A program made the translations under genes and the position numbers. From the NCBI RefSeq assembly GCF_014333525.1, contig NZ_JACSCX010000005.1, forward strand, positions 248,001 through 312,000: a stretch of 64,000 bases of DNA. Direction: 5' to 3'. This document shows, one piece after another, positions 17,106 to 25,475 of the stretch (its first letter is position 1; every line of letters starts with the position of its first letter). This DNA is from Hymenobacter puniceus (lineage in GTDB: Bacteria > Bacteroidota > Bacteroidia > Cytophagales > Hymenobacteraceae). The notes under the pieces were generated by a model that was not told where the DNA came from, did no database searches, and worked only from the letters and a program-made list of their open reading frames with translations.

Positions 17106-17747
17106 TTATTCCGCTGTGGGCAACAGTACGCCATCGATAACGTGCGTTACGCCGTTGCTGGAAACAACATCGGCAATAGCCACATTTACGGGCGCGTCTT
17201 TGCCGTTACTGATCATCACTTTGCCGTCCTTGGCCGTCACGGTCAGCTGCTGGCCGTTGACGGTGGTCAACTTCTGACCATCCTTGAGGTCCTGGGCTAG
17301 CAGGCGGCCGGCAATTACGTGGTAAGTAAGCACGCCTTTCAGCTTCTCTTTGCTTTCAGGCTTCAGCAGGCCATCGAGGGCACCGGCAGGCAGCTTACCA
17401 AAAGCATCATTGGTGGGTGCAAACACCGTGAACGGACCAGGTCCGCTGAGCGTGCCGTCAAGGCCAGCAGCCTGTACGGCTTTTACCAGCGTGGTCACGC
17501 TGCTAGCCTGCACTGCGTTCTGCACAATAGTTTTATCGGGCGTCATAGCCACGCCATCAACCATCACGCCTTCCGGCTTCCCCATGCGGGCCGAATCACC
17601 CATCATGGCTGTCGAGTCGGTGGTGGTTGCTACGTCGGTGGTAGTAGTTGTTTCGGCGGTTTTGTTGTCGCCGCAGCTAGCCAGGCCAAACGAGAGAAGA
17701 CCAGCCGATAAGAGGCTCAGCGAAGCGGTGCGCATGTTCTTTTTCAT
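17106..17747 (-). CDS. Fasciclin (FAS1) domain lipoprotein
   Basis: A 213-residue lipoprotein. The signal ends in LASC (lipobox, Cys about residue 25), followed by a Thr-rich linker and one FAS1 domain (about 75-212) with FTVFAPTNDAFGKLPAG and the C-terminal NGVTHVIDGVLLP signature. FAS1 domains mediate adhesion or matrix binding; single-domain lipoproteins of this kind are frequent in Bacteroidota. A second in-frame Met at residue 5 is an equally possible start. Confidence 0.9.
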   Translation of the reverse strand: MKKNMRTASLSLLSAGLLSFGLASCGDNKTAETTTTTDVATTTDSTAMMGDSARMGKPEGVMVDGVAMTPDKTIVQNAVQASSVTTLVKAVQAAGLDGTLSGPGPFTVFAPTNDAFGKLPAGALDGLLKPESKEKLKGVLTYHVIAGRLLAQDLKDGQKLTTVNGQQLTVTAKDGKVMISNGKDAPVNVAIADVVSSNGVTHVIDGVLLPTAE

Positions 17748-17861
17748 GGAAAACAGACAGTGGATTGGTTGAGATGCAGCGCCTCCAGTCGGAAGCTACT
17801 GTTGGGTTGTTTCTACGAAACTGGTTGGCCGCTCGGATGTTTATGCCGTAGCCGAATTGGC

Positions 17862-17869
17862 TACCTTTG
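17862..17869 (+). promoter_or_regulatory. -7 box (TACCTTTG) for the cyclophilin gene
   Basis: TACCTTTG matches TAnnTTTG, with TTTA 18 nt upstream as a weak -33 element. It ends 67 nt before the ATG at 17937. Confidence 0.45.
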
Positions 17870-17936
17870 CGTGTGGGCGCGTAGCTACGGGCCCAGTCAC
17901 CGCGTATAGGTGTTCATACTACCCATTCCCTTCCTT

Positions 17937-18401
17937 ATGAAGACTGCCGAAATCCACACCAACAAAGGTGTCATGAAAGTGGAGTTCTACGAAAAAGACG
18001 CTCCTAAAACCGTAAAGAACTTCACTGACCTGGCGCAGCAAGGCTTCTACGACGGCCTGAAGTTCCACCGCGTCATTCCTAACTTCGTTATTCAGGGTGG
18101 CTGCCCCAACTCGCGCGACGGCGCCAAAGGCATGCCCGGCACGGGCGGCCCCGGCTACAAAATCGACTGCGAGCTGAGCGGTGACCACCAGTACCACGAG
18201 CGCGGCGCCCTGAGCATGGCCCACGCCGGCCGCAACACCGGCGGCAGCCAGTTCTTCATCGTACATGACCGCCAGAATACGGCTCACCTCGACCGCAACC
18301 ACACCGTGTTCGGCAAGGTAGTGGAAGGCCTCGACGTGATTGACCAGATTCAGGCTAACGACGAGATTCAGAAAATAGTGGTGCAGGACAACGCCGCCTA
18401 G
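17937..18401 (+). CDS. Cyclophilin-type peptidyl-prolyl isomerase
   Basis: A 154-residue cytoplasmic cyclophilin. Family motifs: [16 protein letters not shown], a GTGGPGYKI segment, and GSQFFIVHD. No signal peptide. The ATG at 17937 is chosen because homologues begin MKTAEI-like; a Met nine codons upstream adds only a hydrophobic fragment. A terminator follows 30 nt after the stop. Confidence 0.94.
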   Translation: MKTAEIHTNKGVMKVEFYEKDAPKTVKNFTDLAQQGFYDGLKFHRVIPNFVIQGGCPNSRDGAKGMPGTGGPGYKIDCELSGDHQYHERGALSMAHAGRNTGGSQFFIVHDRQNTAHLDRNHTVFGKVVEGLDVIDQIQANDEIQKIVVQDNAA

Positions 18402-18431
18402 GCTTCGGCCTAACCGGCACCTTGCACGCCC

Positions 18432-18472
18432 GAAAAAAGCCTGCTGACGCGCTCAGCGGGCTTTTTTTTGCG
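18432..18472 (+). terminator. Intrinsic terminator of the cyclophilin gene
   Basis: AAAAAAGCCTGCTGA pairs with TCAGCGGGCTTTTTT with one wobble, followed by an eight-T run. Confidence 0.85.
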
Positions 18473-18571
18473 CTCTATGTAGCCGCTGGGTGGCCTGAGT
18501 GCCTCTGGCAGACTGCCACTTGTTCGGGTGATACGTATGCAGGGTATTCTTCGGCTTTTCCACCTGCTGCT

Positions 18572-19600
18572 ATGTCTTTTGCTTCTGTATCCCGCCGCGA
18601 CTGGCTGAAAACCACGGTGCTGGCCACCCCGCCCCTGCTTTTGGGGTCATTGCCATCTTTACCGACCGCAGCGCCGCCTATGGCGCCTACGCCAACTCTC
18701 ACGGCAGCTGAAATAGCTGCTATTGAAGCCGCACTGGGCAAGAAAGGCACTTATGTGGCGGCGCAGGCCACACACAGCACTGCCCTCCCCCGCAACGACC
18801 TGCGCGTAGCCATTAAAGGCGAGACTGTACCGATTTCATTTGGGTTTGGTGGCTGGGTAGCCATCAAGCATACCCTCGACGGCCGCTCGGCGATGCTTAT
18901 GAGCGACACCGTGCTGCTGCAGGAAGAGGTGAACCCGCTGATGTCGGCGGCGCTGGCTAACGGCTTGGAGATTGGGGCTGTACACAACCACTTTTTTTAC
19001 GAGGAGCCGCGCATTTTCTACATGCACCTGCATGGCATGGGCACCCCAGCCGAGTTGGCCCGTAAGTTTGCGGCTACACTGAAGGACTCCAAGCTGCTAC
19101 CCGCCAACCAGCCCGCTGCTGGCCCGGCCGCCCAGCCCGGCACCAATGCCACGCCCGCTGCCGCAAGCCCCACCGGCCAGAACCTGTTCGATATTCCGGC
19201 CCTCGATAAAGCAGTCGGACATAGGGGCGTTGTGAACGGCCCTACCTACAAATACACCGTTGGCCGCCCCGACCTGCGGGTGCTGATGATGAACACTGAG
19301 ATGACCGCCGCCATGGGCCTCAACTCCTGGGCGGCCTTTGCGGGCCGGCAGGCCAACGCCCACATTGCCGGCGACATTGCCATGCTCGAGCACGAAGTGA
19401 ACCCGGTAATCCGGACGCTGCGGGCGCACCAACTGGAAGTGGTGGCCGTGCATAACCACATGCTGTTTGATGCGCCCCGCATGGTGTTTCTGCACTATTA
19501 CGGCCGCGGCCCAGCCCTGCAGCTGGCAGCCGGTTTTCGCGCCGCGCTGGATCAGTTAGGTCGTAAAAAGTCTGCCAGCAGCATGCCCATGAAGCATTAG
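18572..19600 (+). CDS. Tat-exported protein with two DUF1259 repeats
   Basis: A 342-residue protein starting with a twin-arginine signal (SRRDWLKTT at 7-15, then a hydrophobic core). Two DUF1259 repeats follow, separated by a Pro/Ala-rich linker. Each ends with the same pattern, AVHNH-x(5)-PR-x(4)-H-x(2)-G: AVHNHFFYEEPRIFYMHLHG and AVHNHMLFDAPRMVFLHYYG. The repeated His residues look like metal ligands, and a Tat signal would suit a protein folding around a cofactor before export. The family has no established function. The 50 codons open upstream of this ATG do not look coding. Confidence 0.85.
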   Translation: MSFASVSRRDWLKTTVLATPPLLLGSLPSLPTAAPPMAPTPTLTAAEIAAIEAALGKKGTYVAAQATHSTALPRNDLRVAIKGETVPISFGFGGWVAIKHTLDGRSAMLMSDTVLLQEEVNPLMSAALANGLEIGAVHNHFFYEEPRIFYMHLHGMGTPAELARKFAATLKDSKLLPANQPAAGPAAQPGTNATPAAASPTGQNLFDIPALDKAVGHRGVVNGPTYKYTVGRPDLRVLMMNTEMTAAMGLNSWAAFAGRQANAHIAGDIAMLEHEVNPVIRTLRAHQLEVVAVHNHMLFDAPRMVFLHYYGRGPALQLAAGFRAALDQLGRKKSASSMPMKH

Positions 19601-19624
19601 CGGCAGCAGGCATACGGCTCAGCA

Positions 19625-19669
19625 GCAAAAAGCCCCGCGCACCTCTTGGCACGCGGGGCTTTTTTTGCG
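19625..19669. terminator. Bidirectional terminator between the DUF1259 and CPCC genes
   Basis: AAAAAGCCCCGCG pairs with CGCGGGGCTTTTT across a 13-nt loop, with an A-run on one side and a T-run on the other. Confidence 0.88.
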
Positions 19670-19945
19670 TTACTGGTAGTCTGGCATTTCATCGGACTTC
19701 GGGGCCCGCACATAGCGCCGAACCTCTTCTTGACAGACGCTAAGCTGCTGAAAGTTTCTTCGGGCTTCATTCGGGCTAAGCGCATCATTAGCCCCGCTTA
19801 CATAATCGGGGTCCTGGAACTGCAAACCATCATCTTCCCAAAAACAGACAGAGCAGATGTCATAGCTCCCGCCTTCTCCTTCTGATAATGTAAAGTAGCC
19901 ACAACAGGGGCACTGATAGTTACCGAAGCGGTTGGCGGCATACAT
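19670..19945 (-). CDS. CPCC-type cysteine-rich small protein
   Basis: A 91-residue protein with the CPCC family signature QCPCCGY near the N-terminus and CSVCFWEDDG about 20 residues later: two CxxC pairs that probably bind one zinc. Function of the family is unknown. The start at 19945 lies 4 nt after the stop of the AAA+ gene, so it is the last gene of the VWA-AAA+ operon or a coupled cistron. A longer in-frame start would overlap the AAA+ gene by about 110 nt and lacks similarity. Confidence 0.82.
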   Translation of the reverse strand: MYAANRFGNYQCPCCGYFTLSEGEGGSYDICSVCFWEDDGLQFQDPDYVSGANDALSPNEARRNFQQLSVCQEEVRRYVRAPKSDEMPDYQ

Positions 19946-19949
19946 GTGG

Positions 19950-21506
19950 CTACCGACGACGGCCGCGCTGGGGCGTTGAATCTTCGTCGTCCTCGTCGTC
20001 ATCCTCGCCAAAGCTGGGCATGGTGAACATGCTGCTGAGCAGGTCCTTGAATTGGGCACCAGCGGTGAGGCGGTTGCGCGAAATCAGGCTGTACTCGCTC
20101 AGGCCGTGGAGCAGGAACTCCATCAGGAAGTAGGTGTGCTCGGGCGTCTCGGAAGGGTGCAGCTCCGTCACGATGTCGCGCAGGCCGGGCACCTGGTCGA
20201 GCACGGCACGGTAGTCTTTCGTGCTGGCATCATGGAGCAGGTCCACGGTATTGCCGGAGCCGAACCACTCCTGCACCGTTTTGTAGGGCGAAGGGCGGCC
20301 TTTGAGCTTCTTGGCCTTGTCGGGGTCGGGGAAGTAGTTGAGGAACAGCGTGCGGATGGCTTTGCCCATCAGCTTCTCGGCCACAATACCGGCTCCCTCC
20401 TGCTCGCCCTCATACACCAGCTCCACCTTGCCCGTCACGGCCGGCACTGCCGAGATGAAGTCGCCTAGGCGCACGTAAGTGGTTTTCTCACCATTGATAA
20501 GGGCGCGGCGCTCAGCCCCGGCCACCACCTGCTCATAAGCCGAGATGGTGAGGCGGGCCGACACGCCCGACTTGGCATCCACGAACTCCGAGGCGCGGGC
20601 CTCCACGGCTACCTGCTCCACCAAGTCGTGAATCACTTCGTTGGTGGTTACCATGCCGCGTTGCTCATCTTTGATGCGGGCTTCCTGCTTGGTGATGCGC
20701 TTGCCGATTTCAATGGATTTCGGGTAATGCGTGATGATTTGGGCGTCGATACGGTCCTTGAGGGGCGTTACGATGGAGCCGCGGTTGGTGTAGTCCTCGG
20801 GGTTAGCCGTGAACACAAACTGCAGATCCAGCGGCAGCCGCACCTTGAAACCCCGAATCTGGATGTCGCCTTCCTGCAGAATGTTGAACAGCGACACCTG
20901 AATGCGGGCCTGCAAATCGGGCAGTTCGTTGATAACGAAAATGCCACGGTGCGCCCTTGGAATCAGCCCGAAGTGAATCACCCGCTCATCGGAGTACGGC
21001 AGCCGCAGCGTGGCCGCCTTAATAGGGTCGGCGTCGCCGATAAGATCGGCCACAGATACGTCGGGGGTGGCCAGCTTCTCGGTGTAGCGGTCTTCGCGGG
21101 CCATCCACGTTACGGGCGTGTTGTCGCCATGTTCCTGAATCAGGTTTTTGGCAAACACCGATAATGGCTGCAATGGGTCGTCGTTCAACTCAGAGCCGGC
21201 CACCACGGGCACGTACTCATCGAGCAGGCCAATGAGTAGGCGGGCAATGCGGGTTTTGGCCTGGCCGCGCAAGCCCAGCAGGTTGATGTGGTGGCCGGCC
21301 AGAATTGCGCGCTGCAGCTCGGGAATCACGGTTTCCTCGTAGCCGAAGATGCCAGGAAACACGTCTTCTTTGCTTTGGAGTTTCTTGATCAGGTTGTCGC
21401 GCAGCTCCTGCTTCACGGAGCGCGGCTGGTAGCCTGCCTGCTTCAGGGCACCAAGGGTGGTGATTTGCTGGAGCTGAGCGGCGGAGAGAGAATCGTACGA
21501 AGGCAT
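19950..21506 (-). CDS. AAA+ ATPase of the MoxR / Mg-chelatase I type
   Basis: A 518-residue AAA+ protein. The Walker A loop is GLRGQAKTR, with Ala where most MoxR proteins have Gly before the Lys. An acidic Walker B-like HRGIFVINELPDL and a sensor region FTANPEDYTNRGSI follow. The C-terminal half holds the helical lid and a region ending in a disordered acidic/Arg tail. It pairs with the VWA gene upstream, as in MoxR-VWA and BchI-BchD chaperone systems; no chlorophyll or cobalamin genes are nearby, so a chelatase role is unlikely. The start is ATG 21506; the frame extends 32 codons further into a palindromic repeat. Confidence 0.88.
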   Translation of the reverse strand: MPSYDSLSAAQLQQITTLGALKQAGYQPRSVKQELRDNLIKKLQSKEDVFPGIFGYEETVIPELQRAILAGHHINLLGLRGQAKTRIARLLIGLLDEYVPVVAGSELNDDPLQPLSVFAKNLIQEHGDNTPVTWMAREDRYTEKLATPDVSVADLIGDADPIKAATLRLPYSDERVIHFGLIPRAHRGIFVINELPDLQARIQVSLFNILQEGDIQIRGFKVRLPLDLQFVFTANPEDYTNRGSIVTPLKDRIDAQIITHYPKSIEIGKRITKQEARIKDEQRGMVTTNEVIHDLVEQVAVEARASEFVDAKSGVSARLTISAYEQVVAGAERRALINGEKTTYVRLGDFISAVPAVTGKVELVYEGEQEGAGIVAEKLMGKAIRTLFLNYFPDPDKAKKLKGRPSPYKTVQEWFGSGNTVDLLHDASTKDYRAVLDQVPGLRDIVTELHPSETPEHTYFLMEFLLHGLSEYSLISRNRLTAGAQFKDLLSSMFTMPSFGEDDDEDDEDSTPQRGRRR

Positions 21507-21544
21507 GAAGGGAGAATAGAATGAGCGAATGGAAAGAGGTAGAC

Positions 21545-21632
21545 AGTAGCGCGAACTTTGTAGTTCGTGTCCCCGCGCCGTTCGGAGTCGTTGAAACGGC
21601 ACGGGGGCGCGAACTGCAAAGTTCGCGCTACT
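21545..21632. repeat. Palindromic element, 38-bp arms (AGTAGCGCGAACTTTG family)
   Basis: The left arm 21545-21582 (starting AGTAGCGCGAACTTTGTAG) is repeated inverted at 21595-21632 with few mismatches. Each arm contains its own smaller palindrome (GCGAACT...AGTTCG). The same core recurs at 53741-53770. It separates the VWA and AAA+ genes. Confidence 0.92.
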
Positions 21633-21648
21633 ACACGCTGTTCAACGC

Positions 21649-22755
21649 TTACACGTTTTTGCGGCGGTTGCGCTTGTAATCCTCGAAAATCATGTGGCCA
21701 AGACCCTTGAGCGACGAGTAGTAGGCCTTGCCCTGGTTCACCTCCGTGAATTCCTCCACGAAGCGGCGCAGATACGGGTCGTCGGCAATCATAAACGTGG
21801 TGATGGGCACTTTAAGGCGACGGGCCGAGGCGGCCAGGTTCAGGGTTTTGTTGACCACTTTGCGGTCGAGCCCGAACGAGTTTTTGTAGTAGCCGCCGGG
21901 CTCTTTGAGGCAGGTAGGCTTGCCATCGGTAATCATGAAGATCTGCTTGTTGGGCGTTTTGCGCTTGCGCAGCAGATCCAGGGCCAGCTCCAGGCCAGCC
22001 ACAGTATTGGTGTGGTAAGGGCCCACCTGCAGATACGGCAGCTCTTTGACCTCAATCTGCCAGGCGTCGTTGCCGAACACGATGACGTCGAGGAAGTCCT
22101 TGGGGTACTTCTGCTTCACCAACTCGGCCAGGGCCATGGCCACCTTCTTGGCTGGCGTGATGCGGTCCTCGCCGTACAGAATCATGCTGTGCGAGATGTC
22201 AATCATGAGCACGGTGCTGGTCTGGCTTTTGTGCTCGTTCTCGCGCACTTCCAGGTCGCCCTCGGTCAGCATGAAATTGTCGCCGTCCATGCCGTGGTTG
22301 AGCTGGGCGTTGCGGATGCTCTCGGTCATGGAAATCTGGTCGAGCGAGTCGCCGAAGCGGAACTCCCGCATGTCGGTGCTCTGCTCGTCGCCCTGGCCGG
22401 TGTGGGGCGTGCGGTGGTTGCCCTGCCCCGATTTCTTGAGCTTGCCGAAGATTTCCTCCAGCGCCGACTTACGAATCGTCTGCTCGCTTTTGGCCGTGAT
22501 GTTGAACGAGCCCGGCTCCTGCTCGTTCTCGTCGATGTAGCCCTTCTTCTTGAGGTCCTCGATGAAGTCGCCCATGCCGTAGCCGTCGTCTGTGAGGCCG
22601 TACTGCTTATCCAGCTCGTTCAGCCAGGAAAGCGCCTCGCCCACGTCGCCACTGGTGATGGTAACCAGCTGCATGAATATCTTGAAAAGGGAGTCGAAGC
22701 CTTTCTCAGTCGACTCCTCGGGCACAAAATCCCGAAAACGAAAGCCTGCAGACAT
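21649..22755 (-). CDS. VWA domain protein partnered with the AAA+ ATPase
   Basis: A 368-residue protein. The N-terminal half is mostly helical and charged with a flexible Gly/His/Gln-rich stretch near 108-126. The C-terminal von Willebrand A domain has a MIDAS metal site: D186-I-S-H-S190, Thr250/Thr251 in YHTNT, and ITDGKP with Asp277. VWA proteins encoded next to MoxR-type ATPases act as adaptors or substrates in metal insertion or complex remodelling. It is first in the minus-strand set VWA, AAA+, CPCC. No signal peptide, so cytoplasmic. Confidence 0.88.
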   Translation of the reverse strand: MSAGFRFRDFVPEESTEKGFDSLFKIFMQLVTITSGDVGEALSWLNELDKQYGLTDDGYGMGDFIEDLKKKGYIDENEQEPGSFNITAKSEQTIRKSALEEIFGKLKKSGQGNHRTPHTGQGDEQSTDMREFRFGDSLDQISMTESIRNAQLNHGMDGDNFMLTEGDLEVRENEHKSQTSTVLMIDISHSMILYGEDRITPAKKVAMALAELVKQKYPKDFLDVIVFGNDAWQIEVKELPYLQVGPYHTNTVAGLELALDLLRKRKTPNKQIFMITDGKPTCLKEPGGYYKNSFGLDRKVVNKTLNLAASARRLKVPITTFMIADDPYLRRFVEEFTEVNQGKAYYSSLKGLGHMIFEDYKRNRRKNV

Positions 22756-22894
22756 AGGTAGATAAGGAGTGAGCTTTCAGAACAACGGAAGCTGGTTTTT
22801 AGTTGTCGGGGAAGTAGCCGTTGTCAGTACGAAACCAGACAGCCGACAACTGGAACTTGGCAACCAACAACTACCAACTAAACAATAATCACCG

Positions 22895-23176
22895 ATGAAA
22901 GCCATCTGGAACAACACAGTTATTGCCGAGAGCGACGAAACCGTCGTTGTAGAAAACAACCATTACTTCCCGGCCGATTCCATTAAGCGGGAGTTCTTCG
23001 AGGATAGTATCGCGCATACTTCCTGCCCCTGGAAAGGCCAGGCCAGCTATTATTCCTTGCGCGTAAACGGCGAGCTAAACAAAGATGCCGCCTGGTATTA
23101 CCCCGAGCCCAAAGAAGCTGCCAACCAGATAAAGGGCCGCGTAGCATTCTGGAAAGGCGTGAAAGTGCAGGCCTGA
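22895..23176 (+). CDS. DUF427 domain protein
   Basis: A 93-residue cytoplasmic protein covering one complete DUF427 domain: KAIWNNTVIAESDETVVVEN, YFPADSIKREFF, TSCPWKGQASYYSL and the final VAFWKGVKV. The family is widespread with unknown function. It is divergent from the VWA gene across a 139-nt spacer containing the short inverted repeat AGTTGTCGG (22801-22809) / CCGACAACT (22842-22850). Confidence 0.92.
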   Translation: MKAIWNNTVIAESDETVVVENNHYFPADSIKREFFEDSIAHTSCPWKGQASYYSLRVNGELNKDAAWYYPEPKEAANQIKGRVAFWKGVKVQA

Positions 23177-23566
23177 TTCTACTCCTATCCCCCTTGACTG
23201 GATTGAGGTCTGGAAAACCAGAAGCCGGTAAGAAACCTTTATGGAATCTTACCGGCTTCTGGTTTTCCAGTTATTTCAACCCAGCACCACAAGATATGCC
23301 GGCCAGTATAGTGTACGCTATCAGCGCATTGCCGAAAATCCTAGTTGCAGAAACAGCCATCAACATAGTTATACATTACTAGTATTTGTTTGATTTTAAT
23401 TTGTATTTGACCGAGAACACAGTATCTTGCGTATACATTGCGCATTCTTTGTTTGGCCTACTGCTTTTAGTTGGCTTGTTTGCATTACTCTTTTACTGGT
23501 CTTCAGGGCCGGTGGCTCCTTGTTGCTTGAGCCCAATAGCTGTACCACTCTTCCTAACTTCTTTTT
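23177..23566. other. Intergenic region with AT-rich promoter-like segment
   Basis: No gene seen. Besides the hairpin at 23210-23270, the stretch 23360-23470 is AT-rich with several TTTG repeats (for example around 23390-23412). It probably holds the promoter of the downstream lipoprotein, but no single box stands out. Confidence 0.4.
23210..23270 (+). terminator. 24-bp perfect hairpin after the DUF427 gene
   Basis: CTGGAAAACCAGAAGCCGGT and the next four bases (23210-23233) are exactly inverted at 23247-23270, with a 13-nt loop. TTATTTC follows. It probably acts as a terminator for the DUF427 gene although the T-run is weak. Confidence 0.6.
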
Positions 23567-24196
23567 ATGAAAGCTCCAATTTTTGCCTTGCTCGGCACTG
23601 CTCTGGTTACCGTTACTGCCTGCGACTCGTCGCGTACGGCAGTTGAAGACACTTCTTCCAGCACGCCGACGGTAGAAAACACGGCTTCTACCGAACCAGT
23701 AAGCTTCACGCGCGAAATCACCCAGGGCAACTCCCGCTTCGAAGTTCGCACCACGGGCGAAAGCGCCCAGCGCCAGCTTACTATCCGCGCCTACCGTGGC
23801 TCGGCCCTTTCCGCTGACCCTGTTCGGGTTGATATCAACGGTGCCGTTCGCGACGCCGTTTCGGCTGACCTGAACGGCAATGGCAAGCCCGAGCTGTACA
23901 TCTTCACCGACAACGCCTCGGCCAACGGTGGTTTCTACGGCTACGAGTTTGGTGAGCGGGGCTATACGCCCGTTGCTTCTCCTGGTATGATTACAGGCAC
24001 GGCGGCCACTGGCTACAGCGGCAAAGACACGTATATGCTCAGCAATGGCATGCTAAGCCGCTCGTTTCCGGTAACTACCGCCACTGCTTCCTCGGATGGC
24101 ACCACGCCTGCTACTACGCCTACCAGCCGTACCATTACCTACAAGCTGGGTGCCGACGGCAAGTGGACCATGGGCCAGGTTATGGACGGCCAATAG
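23567..24196 (+). CDS. Lipoprotein of unknown function
   Basis: A 209-residue lipoprotein: signal ending VTAC (Cys about 19), a Ser/Thr-rich linker, then a compact domain with VRVDINGAVRDAVSADLNGN and PELYIFTDNAS. This D-L-N-G-N-G segment resembles the calcium-loop or PliI-like lysozyme-inhibitor repeats, but similarity is too limited for a firm call. A Thr-rich segment precedes the C-terminal TYKLGADGKWTMGQ. It lies between two hairpin regions and is probably transcribed alone. Confidence 0.75.
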   Translation: MKAPIFALLGTALVTVTACDSSRTAVEDTSSSTPTVENTASTEPVSFTREITQGNSRFEVRTTGESAQRQLTIRAYRGSALSADPVRVDINGAVRDAVSADLNGNGKPELYIFTDNASANGGFYGYEFGERGYTPVASPGMITGTAATGYSGKDTYMLSNGMLSRSFPVTTATASSDGTTPATTPTSRTITYKLGADGKWTMGQVMDGQ

Positions 24197-24378
24197 AATC
24201 ACGGATTTTCCCGGATTCAACGAATTGGTCGGACTTCGTAGCCGACACACCATAGCCCAAAACAAAAGAGGCTTGCCGTCTGGCAAGCCTCTTTTGTTTT
24301 GAATTGATAGAAAATCCAATCAGCTAGCGCCAACTACAGAATCCGACCAATCTGTTGAATCCGGGAAAATCCGTGATT
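24197..24378. repeat. Compound palindrome enclosing a bidirectional terminator
   Basis: The outer arms, 24197-24241 (AATCACGGATTTTCCCGGAT...) and 24334-24378, are about 45 bp and nearly perfect inverted copies. Between them lies a separate 19-bp perfect stem (24259-24300). The arms begin 1 nt after the upstream stop codon and end just before the stop of the convergent desaturase gene. Confidence 0.93.
24259..24300. terminator. Bidirectional terminator, 19-bp perfect stem
   Basis: AAAACAAAAGAGGCTTGCC (24259-24277) is exactly inverted at 24282-24300 with a 4-nt loop, and A/T-rich outer ends on both strands. Serves the convergent lipoprotein and desaturase genes. Confidence 0.92.
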
Positions 24379-24381
24379 AGG

Positions 24382-25359
24382 TTAGTCGATCCACTTGAAG
24401 CGGTACTCCAGCTTGGGCACCGACATACGGTCTGCGACGCGACGCAGGCGGTTGGGCAGGGCCATGATGTAGTCACGAGCTTTTTCAGCGGGGCCATTGA
24501 GGCCGCTTACATCGGCTACTTTCCACTCGGTGATTAACGTTTCCAGAATGTCGGTATAGTCCTGGCTGGTATATACCCCCAGGCGCTGGGCAGCATCCGT
24601 GAAATGACCAAAGGTTTTGCCCATTTCGATTCCCATTTCGCGCATGTAATGGGCCGGCATTACAATCTTTTTGCGCATCATGTCCTCGAAGGCCAGCATC
24701 ATTTCCGAAGGATCGACTTCGAAAATTTTCTCCACAAAAGTCTTGTAGACGCGGGCATGGCGGTTTTCGTCGCCGGCAATCATACCGCAGATTTTAGAGA
24801 GGCCATCGTCGCCTACTTTGCGGGCCAGCTGCCCCACACGCCGGTGCGAAAGGTTGGTGGCTGTTTCCTGATAGCTCGTATAGACGAAGGCGCGGTACGG
24901 GTCGTGGGCCGTACCCAGGTCGAAACCATCGGCAATCAGGTATTGGGTGCTGACCTCGAACTCCCGCATGTTTACGCGGCCGCTCAGGTACAGGTAGCGG
25001 TTGAGCAAGTCGCCGTGGCGATTTTCCTCAGCCGTCCAGCCCCGGATCCACTGAGCCCAGCCGTTGTTTGGGTCGCGTCCCAGGTCATCAAGCTGATGAA
25101 ACCAGGCTTCGTAGTTGGGCAGCGCTTCTTCCGTGATGGTGTCGCCGATAAGTACAGCCAGCAGGTCGTAGCTGAGGCCCTGGGCCCGCTCACGCAGCAG
25201 CTTCACCTCATCAAAGAACGTGTCGAGGCGCGAATCCGGCAGATAGTCAGCTGGTTGCCAGCTGTCTTCCACGCTCTTCAGGAAGGTACCCAGGTTTTCG
25301 CGCAAAAACGGTTCGAGGTGCTGCAAAACCTCTCCGCGGGTAATGGTAGTTGCAATCAT
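24382..25359 (-). CDS. Acyl-ACP desaturase (plant-type, soluble)
   Basis: A 325-residue soluble diiron desaturase introducing a double bond into acyl-ACP. The two diiron motifs are E-E-N-R-H (TAEENRHGDLL) and D-E-N-R-H (GDENRHARVY), with intervening family segments YQETATNLSHRRVG. Length and helical layout match the DesA1/FabAD group in actinobacteria and Bacteroidota. The ATG at 25359 is chosen; the upstream in-frame extension crosses a TACCTTTG promoter box at 25400-25407. Confidence 0.93.
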   Translation of the reverse strand: MIATTITRGEVLQHLEPFLRENLGTFLKSVEDSWQPADYLPDSRLDTFFDEVKLLRERAQGLSYDLLAVLIGDTITEEALPNYEAWFHQLDDLGRDPNNGWAQWIRGWTAEENRHGDLLNRYLYLSGRVNMREFEVSTQYLIADGFDLGTAHDPYRAFVYTSYQETATNLSHRRVGQLARKVGDDGLSKICGMIAGDENRHARVYKTFVEKIFEVDPSEMMLAFEDMMRKKIVMPAHYMREMGIEMGKTFGHFTDAAQRLGVYTSQDYTDILETLITEWKVADVSGLNGPAEKARDYIMALPNRLRRVADRMSVPKLEYRFKWID

Positions 25360-25399
25360 GGCAATGGGACTAAGCAATAGGGAAGGAAGAAGAGCAACC

Positions 25400-25407
25400 C
25401 AAAGGTA
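25400..25407 (-). promoter_or_regulatory. -7 box (TACCTTTG) for the desaturase gene
   Basis: TACCTTTG on the minus strand matches TAnnTTTG and ends 40 nt before the ATG. No clear -33 element. Confidence 0.5.
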
Positions 25408-25475
25408 TACAACCACTACCCTGTATTGTATTGAATAGGTCCGCCAGCCCTGCTATAAAATTTTGTCCTTTTCGT

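Noticed and set aside
21507..21602. N-terminal extension of the AAA+ protein by 32 residues
   Set aside because: The extension is encoded by the palindromic repeat element and has no family similarity.
19950..22755. Calling the AAA+/VWA pair a magnesium chelatase of chlorophyll synthesis
   Set aside because: No BchH-type subunit or tetrapyrrole genes nearby, and the organism type does not make chlorophyll. MoxR-VWA-type remodelling fits better.
21694..22761. A 355-codon open frame opposite the VWA gene
   Set aside because: Mirrors the VWA codons, has no recognisable domain, and would leave the clear VWA/AAA+ operon without its partner.
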